Positions 34,679 through 43,703 of a stretch of DNA of 64,000 nt are shown here, piece by piece; position 1 is the stretch's first letter; each line of letters starts with the position of its first letter. The stretch spans positions 25,481-89,480 of the forward strand of contig CAYMSF010000007.1 of NCBI GenBank assembly GCA_964392985.1, written 5' to 3'. Source of the DNA: CAYMSF01 sp964392985 (GTDB taxonomy: Bacteria > Verrucomicrobiota > Lentisphaeria > Victivallales > Victivallaceae). Both the position numbers and the translations under genes were made by a program. The notes below the pieces were generated by a model, which saw only the letters and a list, made by a program, of their open reading frames with translations, made no database searches and was not told the origin of the DNA.

Positions 34679-35506
34679 ATGAATGATCAACCGTTAGTAA
34701 CTTTTGCCGTGCCATGTTATGAACAGGCAAAATTTTTGCCTGAGGCGCTGGACAGCATCCTTGCCCAGACCTATCAGAACTGGGAATGCATCATCGTCAA
34801 TGACGATTCCCCCGACAATACCGAAGAAGTCGCACAAAAATATCTGAAAATCGACCCGCGCTTCAAGTACTTCAAACAGACCAACAAGGGTACCGCCGGC
34901 GGACGCAATTGCGGCATACTCAAGGGCAGCGGCAAATATATCCTGGCGCTCGACGCCGATGATACCATCTACCCCGGCTACACCGCAGCCGCCGTAAAAG
35001 CGCTGGAAGCTGACGCAAACATCAAAATTGTCTATTGTGAAGCGGAAATCTCCTGGATTGTCAAAAGCAAATGGCAACTGGATGAATATGATTATAAAAA
35101 AATGCTGATCAAAAATATGGTTTTTGCCACCTCGTTCTTCCGTCGTGCGGATTTTGACCGGGTCAACGGTTACGATGAAAACATCCGCGCCTTTGAAGAC
35201 TGGGATTTGTGGATCAGAATCCTCGCTGACGGCGGCAATGTCGTCAAATTGCCCGAAACCTTTTTCACCTATCGCCGCCATGGACCTTCCAGTCTGCAAC
35301 AGGTGGAAAACCGCGAGAGCAATAATAAATTGCGGGAATATATCTATCAGAAAAATCTGCCAATCTATATCAAGGCATTCGGCAATCCAATCGATATAAT
35401 CGCCCAGACCATGCTCACCTCATCCGTCCGCTACAAAATAGGTTCAACCGTGCTGTTCCCGCTCGATGCATTCCGCAAAATACGCAAGTTCCTGCTGAAA
35501 ACTTAA
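34679..35506 (+). CDS. Family 2 glycosyltransferase, paralogue of 26855-27721
   Basis: This 275-residue GT-A enzyme has VPCYEQAKFLPEALDSILAQ (about residues 11-30), NDDSPDN for nucleotide binding, LDADD (about 97-101) and EDWDLWIRI. It is collinear with 26855-27721 throughout, including NWECIIVND, but GC-rich with a different codon usage. It follows copy 2 of the dispersed element and a GAGG ribosome site. With the next gene it forms the last pair of the polysaccharide cluster. Confidence 0.85.
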   Translation: MNDQPLVTFAVPCYEQAKFLPEALDSILAQTYQNWECIIVNDDSPDNTEEVAQKYLKIDPRFKYFKQTNKGTAGGRNCGILKGSGKYILALDADDTIYPGYTAAAVKALEADANIKIVYCEAEISWIVKSKWQLDEYDYKKMLIKNMVFATSFFRRADFDRVNGYDENIRAFEDWDLWIRILADGGNVVKLPETFFTYRRHGPSSLQQVENRESNNKLREYIYQKNLPIYIKAFGNPIDIIAQTMLTSSVRYKIGSTVLFPLDAFRKIRKFLLKT

Positions 35507-35526
35507 CACCACTGAATAACTTTTCT

Positions 35527-36369
35527 ATGACTCCGGGTAAAGTATCAATCGTAATTTTGAACTGGAATAAATGGGAAGTCACCGGCAGGTGTCTGGAATC
35601 GTTACGCCAACTGGACTATCCGGATTTTGAAGTAATTGTGGTGGATAATGCCTCGGACTCACCGCCGCCGGACAGTCTTATCGCAATTATACCCGGCACG
35701 GTACTGCTCCGCAATCCCGCCAACTTCGGCTTTGGCAAAGGCAATAATCCCGGCATCCGCCTCGCCATGGATAAAGGCGCGGAATTTATCTGGCTGCTGA
35801 ATAATGACACTCTGGTCATGCCGGATACGCTGAGGCTGATGATTAATAAAATCACATCCAACAATAAGCTCGGCGCAACCGGTTGCGAGTTATGGGATAT
35901 GGAACAACGCCGGATGCTGGCATACGGCGGTGGCAAAGTCAATCTGCGCCGTTTTTACACCACCAATTTTTCTGCTCCAACCCCTGACAGCGAATTGGAT
36001 TATCTGACAGCCGCAAGTCTTCTGCTTCGCGTTGAGGCCCTGGAACAATCCGGACTTTTTGATGAAAAATTTTTCATGTACTGGGAAGATGTGGATTTGT
36101 GCCTGAGGTTGAGGTTGCACCAGTGGCAACTGGCAGTCGCGGCAGGCGCCAGAGTCTTGCATGAAGAAGGAATATCGTCATCATCGGTCATCAGAGATTG
36201 TTACAGTTTCCGTTCCGTCGTTTATTTCGCATCAAAATACGCGGAATGTGATATTTGCGCCATCGGCTGGATTGTTTTCGACCGAATCATTAAAAAACTA
36301 ATGATGTTCAAACTGGTCTGGTTTTATAAATTCGCCATGACGCTGCGCAAAATACCGAAAATCGGGTAA
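35527..36369 (+). CDS. Family 2 glycosyltransferase (rhamnosyltransferase-like)
   Basis: This 280-residue protein starts VSIVILNWNKWEVTGRCLES, has VVDNAS (about residues 36-41), FGFGKGNNPGIRLA, LNNDT (about 90-94) and MYWEDVDLCLRLR (about 180-192). This pattern is typical of the WbbL/RfbN-like rhamnosyltransferase subgroup, which fits the RMD-like gene upstream. It is the last plus-strand gene of the cluster and ends 12 bases before the stop of the convergent helicase gene, with no terminator visible between them. Confidence 0.85.
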   Translation: MTPGKVSIVILNWNKWEVTGRCLESLRQLDYPDFEVIVVDNASDSPPPDSLIAIIPGTVLLRNPANFGFGKGNNPGIRLAMDKGAEFIWLLNNDTLVMPDTLRLMINKITSNNKLGATGCELWDMEQRRMLAYGGGKVNLRRFYTTNFSAPTPDSELDYLTAASLLLRVEALEQSGLFDEKFFMYWEDVDLCLRLRLHQWQLAVAAGARVLHEEGISSSSVIRDCYSFRSVVYFASKYAECDICAIGWIVFDRIIKKLMMFKLVWFYKFAMTLRKIPKIG

Positions 36370-36381
36370 TAGCAAAACGGT

Positions 36382-38463
36382 TCATGCATATTCGACCGGA
36401 TATGGCGGAATCGAATCCAGAAAAAGCTTACCGTAACGCTTCGACACGACTCTACGGTCAAGAATCACAATAATCCCGGTATCAGTTTTACTGCGGATAA
36501 GTCTGCCCACCCCCTGACGAAACTTTAATATCGCCTCCGGCAGGCTGTATTCCATAAAATCACTGGCTCCGGTCTCCCGGATTTTCTCCCCCCTCGCCTC
36601 AACGAGCGGATGTGACGGCACCGCAAATGGAAATTTGGTGATAATCACATTCGACAGCGCCTCCCCCGGCACATCCACACCAGTCCAGAAACTGTCAGTT
36701 CCAAAAATAACGGAATTGATATCCTCCTTGAACGCCTTGAGCATGGCAGAACGCGTCATCCCCTCGCCCTGTGTCAACAACGTAATATTGTTGACAGAAA
36801 AGAAACTCTTCAACCTTTCGGCGCACTGCTTCAGATGTTTGTAACTGGTGAAAAGAACAAACGCCTTGCCGCCGGTAATCTTCAGAAACTTCGGAATCTC
36901 AGTTATTAACGCGCTGAGATAGGTCTCCTCGCTCGGGTCCGGCATCGCCTCAGCTATATAGAGTTTAACCTGATCCGGGCTGAAGGGCGAATCCAGCCGC
37001 AACTCAGCGCCGCGGCCATAGCCGACCCTGGAACGGTAATAGTCAAAACTTTGACGCACCGTCAACGTCGCGCTCGTCAGAATAACCGGAATGCCTTTGT
37101 TGAATAGTATTTCCGAGAGTATATCATTGACATTTAACGGGGCGGCCTGGACAGTTACTCCGGCTTTTGCCTCTTCGATCCAGTAAACGTGTTCGGCATA
37201 ACTCATATTGATGAATTCGCTGATTCCGTTGATATAAGCGTCACAACGCATGATCATGGATTCAAGTTCAGTCCGGAAATCTTTATCCTCCTGCTCCTTG
37301 ACATAGTCCTGCAAGGCATTACGCATCGCCCCGAGTGGCTGGCTCAATAAATCCGGTATAATCGCCGGTTTGAGATACCGCCGGATATTTTCCTGCCGTT
37401 CCAGCATGAACTGTTCCGCCAGGCTGAAAAATGCCGCGGCGGTACGACGCAGTTCCGCGACCTTGGCACGCAAATCCATTGCCATGGTCCCGCTCTTCAA
37501 TAGGAGTCCTTTGCCGTTATCGGGATTGAACAGCCGGTTAAGAAATCCAATCACGCCGGCGCTGTTAAGCCGTAAGCCGAGATATTCAGCGGCATTATTC
37601 TCTAAAGTATGCGCTTCGTCAATGATTATGGCGCTGTAAGGCGGCAGTAGCGTATTTTCAAGATTCTCATCCTGTTTCATCTTCAAATCGGTAAAAAACA
37701 TGGCATGATTGGCGACAATTATGTTGGCTTTTTCCCAATCCTGCCGCGCTTTCCAGTAAAAACAACTGCGAAAAAACGCGCACTGCGGGCCGGAACAGTT
37801 GCCGGCTTCACAACAAACATATCCCCATATTGACTCATCCAGACGGCAATCCAGCGAATCTCTGTCGCCGATGGTGGTTTTTTCCGCCCATTGCACCATC
37901 CGGTTGATATCAAGCATCAACGATGCTGACGGAATCAGTTCATTCTGATGTTCGCCGGCAACCAGGGCCAGGCGGCGGCGGCAGAGATAGTTCCCCCTGC
38001 CCTTGGCGAGGGCGGCGCGAAAATCAATTCCAGTCAGTTTTTTCAGTATGGGAATATCCTTTTCAATCAACTGTTCCTGGAGATTAATCGTTTCAGTTGA
38101 AATTACGATCGGCCGGCGTTGAATCTGAGTATAATAAATTGCCGGAATCAAATACGCAAAGCTTTTACCGATGCCCGTCGGCGCTTCAACACACAAATTA
38201 TGTGAATGTGCCAACGCTTCAGCGGTACGGCGAGCCATTTCCGCCTGCTGCTGACGGTATTCATACGGCCTGCCGCCGTGGCGATGCGCTTCTGCCAAAG
38301 GACTGTCTTCATCAAAAAAACGCATTGTCTGACCGATAATCTCCTCAAAGACAAGCGGACCGGCGTCACTCCCGCCGGCTTCATAAAGTTCCTCTGGCTC
38401 TTCGTCGCTGATATCGACGTCATCAAGCCATTCCGGAACAGTTTTATCAATTGGTTTTATCAT
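36382..38463 (-). CDS. DinG/XPD-like ATP-dependent DNA helicase
   Basis: This 693-residue superfamily 2 helicase has Walker A APTGIGKS (94-101), the DEAH box IDEAH (281-285) and VGRLIRSKTDTGIIVILDRR near the end (motif VI). Cysteines 161, 217, 218, 223, 228 and 234 lie between motifs Ia and II, where DinG and XPD bind an Fe-S cluster. These enzymes unwind R-loops and damaged DNA 5' to 3'. There is no N-terminal nuclease domain. It is transcribed alone from an AT-rich upstream region. Confidence 0.9.
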   Translation of the reverse strand: MIKPIDKTVPEWLDDVDISDEEPEELYEAGGSDAGPLVFEEIIGQTMRFFDEDSPLAEAHRHGGRPYEYRQQQAEMARRTAEALAHSHNLCVEAPTGIGKSFAYLIPAIYYTQIQRRPIVISTETINLQEQLIEKDIPILKKLTGIDFRAALAKGRGNYLCRRRLALVAGEHQNELIPSASLMLDINRMVQWAEKTTIGDRDSLDCRLDESIWGYVCCEAGNCSGPQCAFFRSCFYWKARQDWEKANIIVANHAMFFTDLKMKQDENLENTLLPPYSAIIIDEAHTLENNAAEYLGLRLNSAGVIGFLNRLFNPDNGKGLLLKSGTMAMDLRAKVAELRRTAAAFFSLAEQFMLERQENIRRYLKPAIIPDLLSQPLGAMRNALQDYVKEQEDKDFRTELESMIMRCDAYINGISEFINMSYAEHVYWIEEAKAGVTVQAAPLNVNDILSEILFNKGIPVILTSATLTVRQSFDYYRSRVGYGRGAELRLDSPFSPDQVKLYIAEAMPDPSEETYLSALITEIPKFLKITGGKAFVLFTSYKHLKQCAERLKSFFSVNNITLLTQGEGMTRSAMLKAFKEDINSVIFGTDSFWTGVDVPGEALSNVIITKFPFAVPSHPLVEARGEKIRETGASDFMEYSLPEAILKFRQGVGRLIRSKTDTGIIVILDRRVVSKRYGKLFLDSIPPYPVEYA

Positions 38464-38772
38464 AATATATATACCAGGGCATTCATAAAGTATAAACTTC
38501 CGGCAAAGGTAATTTTGAAATTAATCACTCCGCGCCGCAGTCGTAAATAAGTACATTCTACAAACAAAGTCAAGCCGTCAAAAAAACTACTGTAAATATA
38601 ATCATTGAACAGGAAATTTGCCAGAATATTTGCAAATTTATAGGCGATATTATCGCTGATAATTTTATCAGGCAATTTTTTTTAAACTCCGGTATTTTTT
38701 CAAAAAATATCCTCCTTTTTTGAAATATTGTCATCGGAATACCTTGAATTATTATTTTAAACTGCTATGTTA
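38464..38772. other. AT-rich intergenic region upstream of the helicase gene
   Basis: This part of the 726-base gap between the divergent helicase and pyrophosphatase genes holds no gene that I can support and no clear promoter boxes. The MITE-like element begins immediately after it. Confidence 0.4.
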
Positions 38773-39043
38773 TATACTCTATATTGTTGAAATTTTAAAA
38801 ATAGATTGCGAAGATTTTGAGAGTTGGTTCGAGTTCTGAGAGGCTGCCGATACCAGGGTATCGAAAGTCTTGAAGAGTGCGAATCCAAAATCAAAAGATT
38901 GCAATCGCTTTGCACGAGTGTCTTGCGGTCGTCTTTTTCCGTTCCTTCTTCAGGCGATATTCATATCGACCATCAGTCGGATCGAAAAAATCCAATCCAC
39001 AATCCTACTCGTCTATTTTAAAATTTCAACATTATAGAGTATA
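38773..39043. mobile_element. MITE-like element with terminal inverted repeats
   Basis: This 271-bp element has terminal inverted repeats of about 28-33 bp, TATACTCTATATTGTTGAAA.. at the left and its reverse complement at the right (27 of the first 28 bases match, then a one-base length difference). Internally there is a CGATACC-AG-GGTATCG hairpin and no plausible gene; the 65-codon frame inside has no family resemblance. The ends start and finish in TATA, which would fit TA-target insertion as in IS630/Tc1 relatives, but no transposase copy is present for comparison. A second end of the same type lies at 57767-57804. Confidence 0.7.
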
Positions 39044-39189
39044 AGGCTGTGTATTTATATTTTCTAATTTAAGGTTTTAAAACAATAACAAGTAAAGAAA
39101 AGGAACAACGGCATAGTATAAGTTTATGACGAAAGTCAATAATCAACTGTGTTGCGGTTCCAAGCCAAACAAAAGGAGTTCAGAACAAA

Positions 39190-41622
39190 ATGAGTATGAG
39201 ATCAATACTCAAGAGGGCGGCGATACTCGTCGCGGCATTGTGTACCACTTCGACGGCATTCGCCAGTGAAGCGGACATCAACATTCCAGACCTTAGCAAA
39301 ATCAGTTTTGATGTTCTCGGGCAAAATGTTTCGGGACTGTCAATGATGTATGCCGGACTGGTAGTTTGTTTGATTGGTGTGATTTTCGGCTGGGTTCAAT
39401 ACAACCAGACTAAAAATCTGCCGGTACATAAATCCATGTCTAACGTTTCAGATATTATCTGGGCAACCTGCAAAATGTACCTCTGGCAGCAAGGTAAGTT
39501 CCTTGCCATCCTCTGGTTTATGATTGGCTTGTGCATGGTTTACTACTTCGGCTACCTGGATCATCGTCCGGCCGGCAGTGTCGCCATGATTCTTGGCAGT
39601 TCAGTACTGGGTATCCTGGGTTCATACGGCGTTGCCTGGTTCGGTATCCGTATCAACACCCGTGCCAATTCCCGTTCCGCGTTCGCTGCACTCCGTGGCA
39701 AACCCTGGGATGCGTTGGCGATTCCGCTGAAATCAGGCATGAGCGTCGGCTTGCTGCTGGTCAGCGTTGAACTCTTCTTTATGATTATCATTCTCACAAT
39801 GCTTCCGGTATCGCTGGTTGGACCATGCTTTATCGGTTTTGCCATCGGTGAATCTCTCGGCGCCAGCGTCTTGCGTATTTGCGGTGGTATCTTCACTAAG
39901 ATTGCCGACATCGGTTCCGACTTGATGAAAATTGTGTTCAAGCTCCCGGAAGACGATCCGAAGAACCCCGGTGTTATCGCTGACTGTACCGGTGACAATG
40001 CCGGCGACAGCGTTGGACCTACCGCTGACGGTTTTGAAACCTACGGCGTAACCGGCGTAGCGCTCGTTGCTTTCCTCGCGTTGGCACTCATGGGCAGCAA
40101 TGCGGAACTTTGCGGTCAGTTGATTATCTGGATATTCGTAATGCGTATTCTGATGATTCTGACTTCTCTGATATCCTATTTCCTCAATGACATCATGTGC
40201 AAAGGTAAATATGCCGACAAGGCTGAATTTGACGCGGAAGCTCCGCTGACCAAACTGGTATGGGTAACCTCAATCATTTCGATTGGCGTAACTTACGGCG
40301 CCAGCTGGTTGTTGCTCCCCGAAGATAAATTCAGCACCTTGTGGTGGATCCTCTCCACAATCATCAGCTGCGGCACACTCGCCGGAGCACTCATTCCCGA
40401 ATTCACCAAAGCTTTCACCAGCACCCATTCACGCCACGTCAAAGAAGTCGTGGTATCTTCCAAACAGGGTGGAGCTTCGCTTAATATTCTCTCCGGTTTT
40501 GTTGCCGGTAACTTCTCAGCGTTCTGGGAAGGTTTGCTGATCATCGTATTGATGTATGTCAGCTATTTATTGTCATGCGACCCTGACTTACTGGGAGTAT
40601 TTCCGCAGAGCATGCAGTTTGCCGCCCCGATCTTCGCGTTCGGTCTGGTTGCATTCGGTTTCCTCGGTATGGGTCCGGTAACAATTGCAGTTGACAGCTT
40701 TGGTCCGGTTTCCGACAATGCTCAGTCTGTCTATGAACTCAGCCAGATTGAATCCATTCCGAATATCAAAGAAGAAATCAAGAGAGATTTCGGTTTTGAA
40801 CCTGACTTTGAATGTGCCAAACACAATCTGGAAAAGAATGACGGCGCCGGCAATACCTTCAAGGCAACCGCCAAACCGGTGTTGATCGGTACCGCCGTGG
40901 TCGGCGCGCTGACCATGATCTTCGGTATCATCCTGCTTCTGGATAAAACTGTTGCTGCTGGTAAAGTTATTGAAAAGCTCAGCGTGGTACAGCCGGAAAT
41001 TATTCTCGGTTTCCTCATGGGCGGAGCAGTAATTTACTGGTTCACCGGTGCATCAACCCAGGCGGTTGTAACCGGCGCATATCGCGCAGTTGTTTATATC
41101 AAAGAAAATATCAAACTCGACGCAGCTACCGCTTCGATTAATGACAGCAAAGAAGTTGTAAAAATTTGTACCATCTATGCCCAGAAGGGTATGTGGAACA
41201 TCTTCCTCGCAATTTTCTGTTTCGCGTTGTCACTGCCGTTCTTCAACCCCTACCTGTTCATCGGTTATCTGATCGGTATCGCGTTCTTCGGTCTGTATCA
41301 GGCGATTTTCATGGCTAACGCCGGTGGCGCCTGGGACAATGCCAAGAAGATCGTTGAAGTTGATTTGCGTCAGAAGGGTACTGAACTGCATGCCGCCAGC
41401 GTTATCGGCGACACCGTCGGCGACCCCTTCAAAGATACATCTTCTGTAGCGATGAATCCGGTAATTAAATTTACCACACTCTTCGGTTTGCTCGCGGTAG
41501 AAATCGCCGTGACCATGAAGGATGATTTCACCAAGAACATTATTTCTGGAGTATTTTTCGTTATCGCATTGTTCTTCGTCTATCGTTCCTTCTACGGAAT
41601 GCGCATTCCGCAGGATAAATAA
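39190..41622 (+). CDS. hppA: Membrane-bound ion-pumping pyrophosphatase
   Basis: This 810-residue inner-membrane protein has about 16 spans. It hydrolyses pyrophosphate and pumps Na+ and/or H+ outward. The active-site loops are present as the variant DCTGDNAGDSVGPTADGFETYG (about residues 263-284, split motif) and GDTVGDPFKDTSSVAMNP near the C-terminus. In the GNTFKATAK loop, Lys558 occupies the position where K+-dependent enzymes have Ala (GNTTAA), so K+-independent activity is predicted. An N-terminal signal-like segment (to about residue 25) precedes the first core span. AAGGAG lies 11 bases upstream of the ATG. The ion specificity cannot be settled by eye. Confidence 0.9.
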   Translation: MSMRSILKRAAILVAALCTTSTAFASEADINIPDLSKISFDVLGQNVSGLSMMYAGLVVCLIGVIFGWVQYNQTKNLPVHKSMSNVSDIIWATCKMYLWQQGKFLAILWFMIGLCMVYYFGYLDHRPAGSVAMILGSSVLGILGSYGVAWFGIRINTRANSRSAFAALRGKPWDALAIPLKSGMSVGLLLVSVELFFMIIILTMLPVSLVGPCFIGFAIGESLGASVLRICGGIFTKIADIGSDLMKIVFKLPEDDPKNPGVIADCTGDNAGDSVGPTADGFETYGVTGVALVAFLALALMGSNAELCGQLIIWIFVMRILMILTSLISYFLNDIMCKGKYADKAEFDAEAPLTKLVWVTSIISIGVTYGASWLLLPEDKFSTLWWILSTIISCGTLAGALIPEFTKAFTSTHSRHVKEVVVSSKQGGASLNILSGFVAGNFSAFWEGLLIIVLMYVSYLLSCDPDLLGVFPQSMQFAAPIFAFGLVAFGFLGMGPVTIAVDSFGPVSDNAQSVYELSQIESIPNIKEEIKRDFGFEPDFECAKHNLEKNDGAGNTFKATAKPVLIGTAVVGALTMIFGIILLLDKTVAAGKVIEKLSVVQPEIILGFLMGGAVIYWFTGASTQAVVTGAYRAVVYIKENIKLDAATASINDSKEVVKICTIYAQKGMWNIFLAIFCFALSLPFFNPYLFIGYLIGIAFFGLYQAIFMANAGGAWDNAKKIVEVDLRQKGTELHAASVIGDTVGDPFKDTSSVAMNPVIKFTTLFGLLAVEIAVTMKDDFTKNIISGVFFVIALFFVYRSFYGMRIPQDK

Positions 41623-41643
41623 TTTCCCCGGAAATTAAGACTC

Positions 41644-41676
41644 AAGGCTCAGGCATCTTGCCTGAGCCTTTTTTTT
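41644..41676 (+). terminator. Intrinsic terminator after hppA
   Basis: A 12-bp perfect stem (41644-41655 with 41659-41670, AAGGCTCAGGCA) with a 3-nt loop runs into a T-run to 41676. It lies 22 bases after the hppA stop. It would also form on the other strand for the convergent recD side, but without an equal T-run. Confidence 0.9.
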
Positions 41677-41741
41677 GCTCTGATGGCGGAAATTTATATG
41701 CCAATACGTTGTTATATCAGTCAGAATTACTGGTGGCAGGA

Positions 41742-43703
41742 TTAAATAAGGCGGTGGCGCAATCCGGAACGGCGTCTGGTCGGAGTCAGGAGGGCGTTGG
41801 CAATGGAAGATGTTTCCGTCCACATTTCCACATTGCGTTCAGCACGGGTTATCCCGGTGTAGAGAAGTTCGCGCGTCAACAGGCGTGACTCCGGTGTGAG
41901 TATGATAAGAACTTTCTGGAATCCTGTCCCCTGCGCCTTGTGGATGGTCATGGCAAATGCCGCTTCGTATTCCGGCAGATTACACGGTTCTACCGCGAAA
42001 AATGATTCATTCCCCGCCTTGTCAACCGCCGGGAAAAACACTTTGAGATTGCCGTTTTCGTCGGTCCAGGTTAACCCGATATCGCCATTGTATAATTTTT
42101 TATCCGGGGCATTCTGCCGGATGATGATTGGACGGCCGCGGTAAAAACCGTTCCGATGCGCTATGTTCTGTCTGATTTGATTTTCAATATAATAATTCAT
42201 TGTTTCGACGCCATAACGACCGCGACGATGCGAACAGAGAATACGGAATCCGGCAAATATCCGGTAGGCGGAGTTCAGGTCAGGTGCATTTAGATAGCTC
42301 ATACAGGCAACGGTATTACCGTCAATATTCAGGTCGATTTCTACCAGCCGGCTCCATAGTTCCGACTCAAAATGATGATGTTTTGCCGAGGGCAGACTGC
42401 GCAGACATATCTGACCGGAACTATCACTGGTGATGTTACTGATAATCTCATTGATTGCCGCGGCATCCGGATGATCAGGCAACTGCCGGATTGCCGTCGC
42501 CGTCAAACCAATACCATGCCCGGAATCAAATCTGCGGCTGATTTGCAACTCAACAATAGAATCATTCAACGGTTGCGGTGATGTTGATGCCGGAAGTGCT
42601 GCATTCCTCTCTTTAAACACCGTGCGCAAATCATCCATACACGCTGGTGAGGCATGATTGATTTCGGCGGACATACACAATTCACGCAGTACCATGCCGG
42701 ATTCAACCGAGGTCAGTTGATTCATATCGCCGAGCAGAATAATTTTCGTTTTCGCGGGGATGGCAGACAGCAGGTTCAGCAGCAGCATCTGGGAGACCAT
42801 GGAAGTTTCATCCACTATCAGCACATCCGCCGCCAGTAAATTACCGGAATTATATTTGCAATAATCATTATCAGGATAGGCGCCGATTAAACGGTGAATT
42901 GTCGTGGCACGCAAACCCGCCATCGCGGCAATAACTTCCGGTGTCGTATTCATCTGTGCCATTTCCTGATAAATTGACTCTTGAAGCCGGTTTTGCGCTT
43001 TGCCGGTTGGTGCACAGAGTTTTATCCGCAGTTTCGGATTACGTTCCAGCAACATTGCGATAATTGCCGCGGCAACAGTCGTCTTGCCGGTACCGGGTCC
43101 GCCGGTGATAATTGAAAACTGCTGACGCAACGCGGTGAAAATTGCGATTTGCTGCCAGTCAATCTGTTTCGGGTCAGAATTCTCAAACCGTTTGGAAATA
43201 TGGGCAATTCCACCTGCTATCAGCGCCGGATTGAAGTCCGGGTCGGATACATTCCGCAAACAGATTATTCTGCTCAATTCACGCTCACAGAACCATGTGC
43301 GATAAAGATAAAGCAAGTTACCATGAAGCACCAGCGGCGTGAAAACGGTCGCATCATTATTGTCAATACTGACAACACTATCATAGCCGCTCAGAATTTC
43401 GCCCCACGACGGCGGCACCGGCAGTTCACGCAGGGCATATATAACCTCCGGAATATCCAGGCCTGATTCACTCAAATCATCGAACCAGTCATACAAATTA
43501 TCCGACACCGAAGAAAGGTCAAGACAAATATAACGGCGCGATATAATCGCATTTGATGTCAATGCCGCCGCCAGAAATAACGGATATTTTTCAGGACTGT
43601 TTTGTTCCGCACAGATAAATCTGGCAAAATTAATATCCTGGTCGCTCAATAAACCATACTGTTGCAGCAATGCGAAGTTTTCCTGCCAGTTTTGCGGGTT
43701 CAT
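41742..43703 (-). CDS. recD: Exodeoxyribonuclease V alpha subunit, RecD helicase
   Basis: This 653-residue protein has an N-terminal RecD interface domain, Walker A GGPGTGKTT (201-209), Walker B VDET (297-300), LLGDMNQL (motif III) and a C-terminal motif VI region TGITRAERNVEM. The usual HKSQGSEF segment reads HKAQGTGF here. It is the 5'-3' helicase of RecBCD, which processes double-strand breaks for RecA. Its ATG overlaps the recB stop by 4 bases. It is the last gene of recC-recB-recD. Confidence 0.92.
   Translation of the reverse strand: MNPQNWQENFALLQQYGLLSDQDINFARFICAEQNSPEKYPLFLAAALTSNAIISRRYICLDLSSVSDNLYDWFDDLSESGLDIPEVIYALRELPVPPSWGEILSGYDSVVSIDNNDATVFTPLVLHGNLLYLYRTWFCERELSRIICLRNVSDPDFNPALIAGGIAHISKRFENSDPKQIDWQQIAIFTALRQQFSIITGGPGTGKTTVAAAIIAMLLERNPKLRIKLCAPTGKAQNRLQESIYQEMAQMNTTPEVIAAMAGLRATTIHRLIGAYPDNDYCKYNSGNLLAADVLIVDETSMVSQMLLLNLLSAIPAKTKIILLGDMNQLTSVESGMVLRELCMSAEINHASPACMDDLRTVFKERNAALPASTSPQPLNDSIVELQISRRFDSGHGIGLTATAIRQLPDHPDAAAINEIISNITSDSSGQICLRSLPSAKHHHFESELWSRLVEIDLNIDGNTVACMSYLNAPDLNSAYRIFAGFRILCSHRRGRYGVETMNYYIENQIRQNIAHRNGFYRGRPIIIRQNAPDKKLYNGDIGLTWTDENGNLKVFFPAVDKAGNESFFAVEPCNLPEYEAAFAMTIHKAQGTGFQKVLIILTPESRLLTRELLYTGITRAERNVEMWTETSSIANALLTPTRRRSGLRHRLI

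Noticed and set aside
38824..39021. 65-codon ORF inside the MITE-like element
   Set aside because: It lacks a ribosome site and any conserved pattern, and is too short for a transposase.
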